NCBI RefSeq assembly: GCF_028823665.1
Contig: NZ_JAPEHV010000005.1
Span: forward strand, 248,001-312,000
Source: Microbacterium sp. C7(2022)
GTDB lineage: Bacteria; Actinomycetota; Actinomycetes; Actinomycetales; Microbacteriaceae
Length of the DNA stretch: 64,000 nucleotides
Direction of reading: 5' to 3'
In this document: positions 58,620 to 64,000 of the stretch, piece after piece
Layout: every line of letters begins with the position of its first letter
How positions within the stretch are numbered: the first letter of the stretch is position 1
Notes under the pieces: model-generated
Told to the model about the DNA's origin: nothing
The model's input: only the letters and a program-made list of their open reading frames with translations
The model's database searches: none
Program-made: the position numbers and the translations under genes

Positions 58620-59106
58620 CGAGGGGGTTCGCCTCCACGTTCCGATCCACCTGCGGTGGGGGGATCTCGACGCGTTCAACCATGTGAACAACACGTCGAT
58701 GCTCAAACTCCTCGAAGAAGCACGCGTACGGGCGTTCTGGATGCCGGTCGGGGGTGAGATTGCCCCCGATACGGCGGTCATCGATTCCAGCCTCGCCTCG
58801 GGCGTGCTGACGCTCATTGCGCGACAGGAGATCGAGTACCTCGAGCCCGTGCCGTATCAGCGTGATCCCCTCGACGTGCAGATGTGGTTCGGTCGGCTGG
58901 GTGGCTCCAGCGTCCACGTGTGCTACGAGGTATGCAGCCCTCAGGAGACGGCGGGCGGCCAGCCCCAGAAGGTCTACGCGCGGGCAAGCGCGGTCATCGT
59001 GAAGGTGGATGCCGCCAGTGGTGCCCCGGTACGGCTGAGCGCCGTTGAGCGTGCCGCCTGGTCACCCTACGTGGGGCCGCCGATCAGTTTCGCGCACCGG
59101 GCGTAA
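58612..59106 (+). CDS. Acyl-CoA thioesterase, hotdog fold (4HBT type)
   Basis: 164 residues. LRWGDLDAFNHVNNTSMLKL near 14 carries the 4HBT active-site Asp and the HVNN motif; EEARVRAFW near 35; QEIEYLEPVPYQRDPLDVQM near 72. Hydrolyses acyl-CoA esters; chain length unknown. Its GTG overlaps the end of ettA by 8 nt, so it is co-transcribed. A different family of thioesterase lies immediately downstream on the other strand. Confidence 0.88.
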   Translation: MTDEGVRLHVPIHLRWGDLDAFNHVNNTSMLKLLEEARVRAFWMPVGGEIAPDTAVIDSSLASGVLTLIARQEIEYLEPVPYQRDPLDVQMWFGRLGGSSVHVCYEVCSPQETAGGQPQKVYARASAVIVKVDAASGAPVRLSAVERAAWSPYVGPPISFAHRA

Positions 59107-59120
59107 GGCGGCGTGAGGCC

Positions 59121-60041
59121 TCACTCCTCGTCGATCGCCGACGGGATCCGCACCATCACTTCCTGCGCAACGCTGGCGATCAACGCCCCGTCGCGAGAGT
59201 AGATGCGCCCGGTCGCAAGGCCCCGCCCGCCGCGGGCGCTGGGGGAGTCCTGGACGTAGAGCATCCACTCGTCGACTCGGCCGGCGCGATGCCACCACAT
59301 GGCGTGGTCGAGACTCGCGACTTTCAGCCCGGGGGTAGACCATGCCACTCCGTGCGCACGCAGGATCGGCTCTTGAATGGTCATGTCGCTCAGGTACGCC
59401 AAGATCGCGCGGTGCAGTGAGGGATCGTCACCCAGGGGCCGCCGAATACGCATCCAGACCGCCTGACGGGGTTGCTTCTCTTTGCTCGCCTCCAGGTAGA
59501 TCGCGGGTTCGACGCGGCGCAGCTCGACCGGACGGTCGAGAAACAGTCGCTTCGTCATCGGGTGCAGACCCTGCAGGGTCTGTTCGACGTCAGCGAGGGT
59601 CTCGGGGGCGGGCACACCCTCGGGCATGGGCTCGGCGTGCTCGACCCCGGGGTCGCCGACCTGGAAGGAGGCGATCATCGAAAAGATCGGAACGCCGCCT
59701 TGATATGCCTGCGTGCGGCGCGTCGAGAACGAGCGTCCGTCGTGGATGCGGTCCACCGAGAACGTGATCCCTTGAGCGGAATCACCCGGTCGCAGAAAGT
59801 AGCCGTGCATCGAATGGATGGTGCGATCATCGGGAATCGTGCGCTCGGCAGCGACCACCGCTTGCGCAAGCACCTGTCCGCCGTAGACACGGCCGAGTGG
59901 CATGCTCTGAGAGCGTCCGGTGAAGATGTCCTCGCGCGTGCGAGCTTCAGATCCTGATAGGTCCAGGACGTTCAGCAACGCGTCGACGGTGTCGTCCCCA
60001 CTCAGAGAATCCGACGTAGGGTGCTCGCGATCTTCGGACAA
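59121..60041 (-). CDS. tesB: Acyl-CoA thioesterase II (TesB family)
   Basis: 306 residues, double hotdog. GRVYGGQVLAQAVVAAERT near 50, HSMHGYFLRPGDSAQGITF near 77, the SLDHAMWWHR block (catalytic Asp, near 246) and DEWMLYVQDSPSARGGRGLA near 260, ending TGRIYSRDGALIASVAQE. TTG is the likely start at 60041, with AAGGAGA at spacing 5. Substrates are medium- to long-chain acyl-CoA in known members. Confidence 0.93.
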   Translation of the reverse strand: MSEDREHPTSDSLSGDDTVDALLNVLDLSGSEARTREDIFTGRSQSMPLGRVYGGQVLAQAVVAAERTIPDDRTIHSMHGYFLRPGDSAQGITFSVDRIHDGRSFSTRRTQAYQGGVPIFSMIASFQVGDPGVEHAEPMPEGVPAPETLADVEQTLQGLHPMTKRLFLDRPVELRRVEPAIYLEASKEKQPRQAVWMRIRRPLGDDPSLHRAILAYLSDMTIQEPILRAHGVAWSTPGLKVASLDHAMWWHRAGRVDEWMLYVQDSPSARGGRGLATGRIYSRDGALIASVAQEVMVRIPSAIDEE

Positions 60042-60094
60042 GATGCTCTCCTTCGCTGTGCGTCGAACGACGTGGTGACACCGCGTTCCCTTGA

Positions 60095-60100
60095 TACTTT
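60095..60100 (+). promoter_or_regulatory. Putative -10, leaderless, for the 60107 gene
   Basis: TACTTT, 6 nt, ATG at 60107. Confidence 0.5.
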
Positions 60101-60106
60101 AGGCGG

Positions 60107-60778
60107 ATGCCCCAGCGACTGATCTTTCCCGAGCCGGACGCCGCCGCCGACGCTCTGACCTTTGTGGGGCGTGCCCGTTCCCTCGGCGACGGGACGGTCC
60201 GGCTTCGCGCGGCAGACGGCGTACTCGTGATGACAACGGCACCCCTTGCGCCACGGGGGCTGTTCGACACAACGCCGACGGTGCTCGCGATGCGCACACT
60301 CGCGATCGACCCCGAGTTGGTGTGTGACGTGACCGTCGACGCGGCGACCTTGCGCGGCGCGGAAGGTGATTCCTCCGCGATCACGCTGCCCGAAACGGCC
60401 GTATCTCCGTCCTGGACGGGCGTCACGCCGCCGCGAGGCGGGTGGGAGATCGAGCCCGCAATATCCGCGTCGGTTCTCGCCTCGCGCGCACAGTGGGGGA
60501 TCACAGCCGTGGCCGAGGCGCTTCCTGCCAACCCGGGTGAGGACGTCGTGCGGACCGTGCGTGCCGAAGTGTGGGGCGCGCCCGACGAGGCGCTCGACGG
60601 GCTTCCGTTGGGTGCCGCCTTCGCTGCGTTCGCGCTCGGCTTCATCGCCGGTGAGGAGCAGGCGCGCGTGCGCACGGCGGCCGCGTGGGCGCGCATCACC
60701 CTGGACCGCGGGCACGTGCTGGTGCGTCGCCCGGGCCGTTCCGGCCTCACTGCGGTGCGCCCCACGGGCGCCGCCTGA
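60107..60778 (+). CDS. Conserved actinobacterial protein of unknown function
   Basis: 223 residues, no signal or membrane segment clear enough to call. Blocks: FVGRARSLGDGTVRLRAADG near 19, VLVMTTAPLAPRGLFDTTP, a Trp-containing PPRGGWEIEPAIS near 108, and a helical Ala-rich C-terminal part (AAFAAFALGFIAGEEQARVR). Homologues of this shape are typical of actinobacteria. No motif allows a function. Confidence 0.75.
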   Translation: MPQRLIFPEPDAAADALTFVGRARSLGDGTVRLRAADGVLVMTTAPLAPRGLFDTTPTVLAMRTLAIDPELVCDVTVDAATLRGAEGDSSAITLPETAVSPSWTGVTPPRGGWEIEPAISASVLASRAQWGITAVAEALPANPGEDVVRTVRAEVWGAPDEALDGLPLGAAFAAFALGFIAGEEQARVRTAAAWARITLDRGHVLVRRPGRSGLTAVRPTGAA

Positions 60779-60787
60779 CGCTTCACA

Positions 60788-62458
60788 TCACAGTGCGGCA
60801 GCCATCGCGCGTCCTGCCGTACGGCCGCTGAAGAGGCAGCCCCCGAGGAACGTGCCCTCGAGCGCACGATAGCCATGCACGCCGCCGCCACCGAAGCCAC
60901 TTGCTTCCCCGGCCGCGTAAAGACCGGGAATCGGCTCGCCACCGGCTCCGAGTGCGCGGGCGCTGAGATCCGTCTCGATCCCGCCGAGGGACTTTCGCGT
61001 CAGGACATGGAGCTTCACGGCGATGAGCGGTCCGGAGGCCGGATCGAGCAGACGGTGCGGGTCCGCCGTGCGGATCAGACGATCGCCCCGGTAGGCGCGC
61101 GCAGAGCGCAGCATCGCGATCTGCGGATCCTTGGTGAAGTCGTTGTCCATCTCACGGTCGCGCGCTTCGATCTCGCGGCGGGCGTGATCGACGTCGAGGG
61201 CGTCCCCTCCCGGCAACGCCCGCATCGCCGTCAGTAGTTCGTCGAGGGTGTCTCTGACCACAAAGTCTGCACCGCGATCCATGAATGCCTGTACCGGTGC
61301 GGACGCGCCCTTCCCCAACCGTGAGCGGAGCAGCAGCGGAACGTCCTTGCCGGTGAGGTCGGGGTTCTGTTCGCTGCCCGAAAGCGTGAACTCTTTCTCG
61401 ATGATCTTCTGCGACAGCACAAACCATGAGTGGTCGTGACCGGTTTGCCGCAGGTGTGCGAGCGTGCCCAGCGTGTCGAACCCCGGGTACAGCGGTGAGG
61501 GCAGTCTTGCGCCGGTGGCATCCAGCCACACCGAGGAAGGGCCGGGAAGGATCCGGATGCCGTGGTCGGGCCATATCGGGTCGTGGTTCTGGATGCCCTC
61601 GACGTAGTGCCACATGCGATCCCCGTTGATCAGGTGCGCGCCCGCGCCAGCCGCCGTATCGAGCATGGCTCCGTCGACGTATTCGGGTACCCCGGTGATC
61701 ATGGTGAGAGGCGCGGAGCCGAGCCGCTCCGGCCAGTTCTGGCGCACCCGCTCGTGATTGCCGCCAATGCCGCCGGAAGCAACGAGCGTCGCCCCCGCGT
61801 GAATCTGGAAGTCGCCGACGACGTCGCGCGAGGTGGCGAACCCCCGGGTCGCACCCGAGGGGGCGAGCACATCTCCGCTGGCACCGACGACGGCTCCGTC
61901 TGTCACGATGAGCGAGCGCACCCGGTGGCGCGGAAGGATCGTCACACGCCCCTCGGCTTCCCCGGCCTCAATTGCGCGCTGGAAAGGTGCGACCACCCCC
62001 GGGCCGGTGCCCCACGTGATGTGGAAGCGGGGAACGGAGTTCCCGGGTCCCATGGCCGAGTAACCGCCGCGCTCGGCCCAACCGACGACGGGAAAGAATC
62101 CGACGCCCTTCTCGCGAAGCCAGGCGCGCTTTTCCTGGTGAGCGAACTCCAGGTAGGCCTCGGCCCACTTCCGCGGCCACGCATCTTCTGGCCGGTCGAA
62201 CCCGGCGTTACCCAGCCAGTCTTGGCGCGCGAGATCGAGCGAATCGCGGATTCCCATTCTTCGCTGTTCAGGCGAGTCGATGAAGAAGAGGCCGCCGAAC
62301 GACCACCATGCCTGCCCGCCGAGGTTCGAGCGCGGCTCCTGGTCGACAATCGTGACGCTCTTCCCCGTCGCCACCGCTTCGGCGGCGGCCACCAATCCAG
62401 CCAGACCCCACCCGATGACGAGGATGTCGGTGCGTTCAGTGGTGCGGGTTGCGGGCAT
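60788..62458 (-). CDS. FAD-dependent dehydrogenase (KstD/fumarate-reductase-like)
   Basis: 556 residues from ATG 62458, with GAAGGAG at spacing 5. Dinucleotide-binding motif DILVIGWGLAGLVAAAEA near 12 (GWGLAG where GxGxxG is usual); VTIVDQEPRSNLGGQAWWSF near 35; ATLVASGGIGGNHERVRQNW near 235; C-terminal LYAAGEASGFGGGGVHGYRA near 515. Related proteins include ketosteroid dehydrogenases, but the substrate is unknown. Related proteins are usually annotated simply as FAD-binding dehydrogenase. Confidence 0.88.
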   Translation of the reverse strand: MPATRTTERTDILVIGWGLAGLVAAAEAVATGKSVTIVDQEPRSNLGGQAWWSFGGLFFIDSPEQRRMGIRDSLDLARQDWLGNAGFDRPEDAWPRKWAEAYLEFAHQEKRAWLREKGVGFFPVVGWAERGGYSAMGPGNSVPRFHITWGTGPGVVAPFQRAIEAGEAEGRVTILPRHRVRSLIVTDGAVVGASGDVLAPSGATRGFATSRDVVGDFQIHAGATLVASGGIGGNHERVRQNWPERLGSAPLTMITGVPEYVDGAMLDTAAGAGAHLINGDRMWHYVEGIQNHDPIWPDHGIRILPGPSSVWLDATGARLPSPLYPGFDTLGTLAHLRQTGHDHSWFVLSQKIIEKEFTLSGSEQNPDLTGKDVPLLLRSRLGKGASAPVQAFMDRGADFVVRDTLDELLTAMRALPGGDALDVDHARREIEARDREMDNDFTKDPQIAMLRSARAYRGDRLIRTADPHRLLDPASGPLIAVKLHVLTRKSLGGIETDLSARALGAGGEPIPGLYAAGEASGFGGGGVHGYRALEGTFLGGCLFSGRTAGRAMAAAL

Positions 62459-62502
62459 ATCGACTCCTTCGTCGAGGGGAGGGGGTGTGCGTACTCGTGG
62501 GA

Positions 62503-62976
62503 TCAGCGTGGCGGGTCTGTGGAGGGGTTCAGAGGCAGCGACGTGGTCGTGCGGCCGCCGGCGGTCGGTCCGATGCCGGTGGGTTCGAACGTGTTGACCA
62601 TCGCGTGTGCCGCCCGCTGCAGGTAGTCCCACAGCGTGGCTTCATGAAGCGGTGACAGATCGAGCTCGTCGACAGCGCGTCGCATGTGCAGCAACCAGCG
62701 GTCTCGTGCGTCGGGGTTCACGTGGAACCCGGCGTGGCGCATGCGCAGGCGAGGGTGGCCCCGCTGTTGGCTGTACGTGGTCGGTCCGCCCCAGTACTGC
62801 TCGAGAAACATCAGCAGGCGATCCGATGCGGGCCCGAGGTCTTCCTCGGGGTACATGGGCCGCAGTACCTCGTCCTCGGCGACTCCGCGGTAGAAGCCGT
62901 CGACGAGGCGTGCGAACGTCTCTCGTCCACCGACCTCGTCGTAGAACGAGATGACCCCTTCTGCATCCTCAGCCAT
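62503..62976 (-). CDS. glbO: Group II truncated haemoglobin (GlbO/trHbO)
   Basis: 157 residues. [20 protein letters not shown] near 9, then [20 protein letters not shown]; proximal His in [20 protein letters not shown] near 80; group II Trp-G8 appears as RWLLHM near 92. Binds O2 or NO; in mycobacteria GlbO supports respiration and NO/peroxide handling. Start ATG 62976 touches the mscS stop (TGATG). A role in nitrosative stress from nitrate use is possible but only inference. Confidence 0.92.
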   Translation of the reverse strand: MAEDAEGVISFYDEVGGRETFARLVDGFYRGVAEDEVLRPMYPEEDLGPASDRLLMFLEQYWGGPTTYSQQRGHPRLRMRHAGFHVNPDARDRWLLHMRRAVDELDLSPLHEATLWDYLQRAAHAMVNTFEPTGIGPTAGGRTTTSLPLNPSTDPPR

Positions 62977-64000
62977 CACTTCTCCTTCTCAGCGTTGCCA
63001 CTAGGCCCGGCACCCTCATCAGGTTCAGGTGCCGCCGGCGTCTCTGTTCCGCGCTTGGGCTTCCACACGGGGCGCGCGGCGGGAGCGACGGCAATCGGCT
63101 GGGGCTTGGTCTTGGGTGGGTTGGCACCGCGCACTCGCTGGGCGCCGTCGATGCCCGTCGGTATCACGCTCGCCATTCCCGGAAGGGACAGGCCCGCGGC
63201 ATCCGCAGCGCTCTTCAGGCGTCGCCGCAGTTCGGCCGCCACGTCGTCCTTGGCGTTGGCACGGGTCTTCATCACCAGGCGCACGATGATCGCGTCGCCG
63301 GTGATCGACTCGAGCCCCCAGATCTCGGGTTGCTCGATGATCCGGGTGCGCCATTTCGGGTCGCGCGCGAGTTCGTTCGCGGCATCGAGGAGTGCGCCCT
63401 CGGCAGCGACGGTGTCGGCGTCGAGGGGGAGAGCAAGATCGATGATCACGCGTGACCATCCCTGCGATAGGTTGCCGATTCGGGTGATCTCGCCGTTTCG
63501 TACGTACCACAGCGTTCCGTTGACGTCGCGAACGTGCGTCACCCGTACGCTGACGTATTCGACGATTCCGGATGCCAGGCCCACGTCGACCACGTCGCCG
63601 ATGCCGATCTGGTCCTCGGCGACGATGAATATTCCGTTGAGGACATCCTTCACGATGTTCTGCGCACCGAAGCCGAGGCCAGCCCCGATTGCGGCGGTCA
63701 GCAGCGTGAGTGAGCCCAAGGCGGTGGGCGCGAGGATCGTGACGATGAGGAGGGCGGCGATGATGACGATCGCCACGTTCACGATGTTGCTCAGGATCGA
63801 GCCGAGCGTGCGCGTGCGCTGCACGAGACGCACGGATGCCAGTGGCGAGCGCTCGAGTGCTTGAGTGTCCTCCACCCGAGCTTTCGACTTGGCGCCGGAG
63901 ACGATGCGATCAACCACACGGCGGATGATCAGTCGGCAAATCCACGAGACGAGTACGGCGACGACGACGACGGCCGTCACCTTGATCAGTGACCACCCGG
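62976..64000 (-). CDS. Small-conductance mechanosensitive channel MscS family, 5'-partial
   Basis: The frame is open to the window edge, so the N-terminus is missing; about 341 residues are present. Membrane segments near the start and about 75-125, the pore-lining TM3 with [20 protein letters not shown] (Gly/Ala-rich), then the beta domain ([19 protein letters not shown]) and the C-terminal vestibule, with a Pro-rich tail. Releases solutes on hypo-osmotic shock. A GTG at 63980 is unlikely to be the true start because hydrophobic sequence continues upstream. Confidence 0.9.
   Translation of the reverse strand, partial: GWSLIKVTAVVVVAVLVSWICRLIIRRVVDRIVSGAKSKARVEDTQALERSPLASVRLVQRTRTLGSILSNIVNVAIVIIAALLIVTILAPTALGSLTLLTAAIGAGLGFGAQNIVKDVLNGIFIVAEDQIGIGDVVDVGLASGIVEYVSVRVTHVRDVNGTLWYVRNGEITRIGNLSQGWSRVIIDLALPLDADTVAAEGALLDAANELARDPKWRTRIIEQPEIWGLESITGDAIIVRLVMKTRANAKDDVAAELRRRLKSAADAAGLSLPGMASVIPTGIDGAQRVRGANPPKTKPQPIAVAPAARPVWKPKRGTETPAAPEPDEGAGPSGNAEKEK

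Noticed and set aside
59113..59124. GTGAGGCCTCAC palindrome between convergent thioesterase genes.
   Set aside because: Too short and without loop or T-run to call a terminator with confidence; it may add to termination.

Overview
The window is 64 kb of high-GC chromosomal DNA that reads as a high-GC Gram-positive actinobacterium, most likely of the Microbacteriaceae (Microbacterium-like). This is inferred from the gene content: GlgE, a NnaR-type HemD/winged-helix regulator, DUF2469, DUF2017 next to ClpS, truncated haemoglobin O, a LigA with an actinobacterial-style insert, and many genes that appear to be transcribed without a leader. No rRNA, CRISPR array, insertion sequence, prophage or plasmid origin was seen. 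Coding density is very high, and many operons use 4-nt ATGA/GTGA stop-start overlaps.

Layout. 1-14420: the usual rimM-trmD-rplS neighbourhood is split by a nitrate-assimilation set. A fused nitrate reductase and narK lie between rimM and trmD. The operon nirB-nirD-cobA/cysG-nnaR, then map and a membrane protein, lie between trmD and rplS. 14560-20487: lepB, rnhB, DUF2469, yraN, comM, dprA and xerC. 20525-26738: a DUF3060-type lipoprotein, a degenerate M23 protein, then rpsB-tsf-pyrH-frr-cdsA and a DivIVA-domain protein. 26793-32590: cell-wall and envelope genes of partly unknown function and a thioredoxin/TPR protein. 32634-39045: glycogen/alpha-glucan genes glgB, glgE and glgX. 39103-50186: cysteine desulfurase, mnmA, ligA, an acyl-CoA ligase, gatCAB and dinB. 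50212-53456: GerW-like protein, small kinase-like protein, DUF2017, clpS, a zincin, tRNA-His, orn, tRNA-Arg and a small protein. 53341-64000: yczE-like gene and a divergent MocR regulator, a second-type SSB, a lipoprotein, ettA, two thioesterases, an FAD dehydrogenase, glbO and a partial mscS.

How the genes work together. NarK imports nitrate. The fused reductase turns it to nitrite using NAD(P)H through its own flavodoxin/FAD/NAD(P) module. NirBD reduces nitrite to ammonium, and CobA/CysG makes the sirohaem NirB needs. The HemD-like protein is probably the pathway regulator (NnaR).

The most interesting signal is in the promoters of this set. narK and nirB, 6 kb apart, carry the same layout: GTGAR-N17-GTAAC-N17-GGAAAC-N10-TAGCGT, with exact 22-bp phasing. 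The nitrate reductase gene has a related 22-bp-phased site, overlaid on a nearly complete four-part GlnR box, and this box also argues that the true start codon is downstream of the longest open frame. Other regulatory structure includes leader RNAs with mutually exclusive hairpins in front of rplS, rpsB and ssb, a palindromic operator between yczE and mocR, and a recurring -10 hexamer placed 6-7 nt before the start codon of over a dozen genes.
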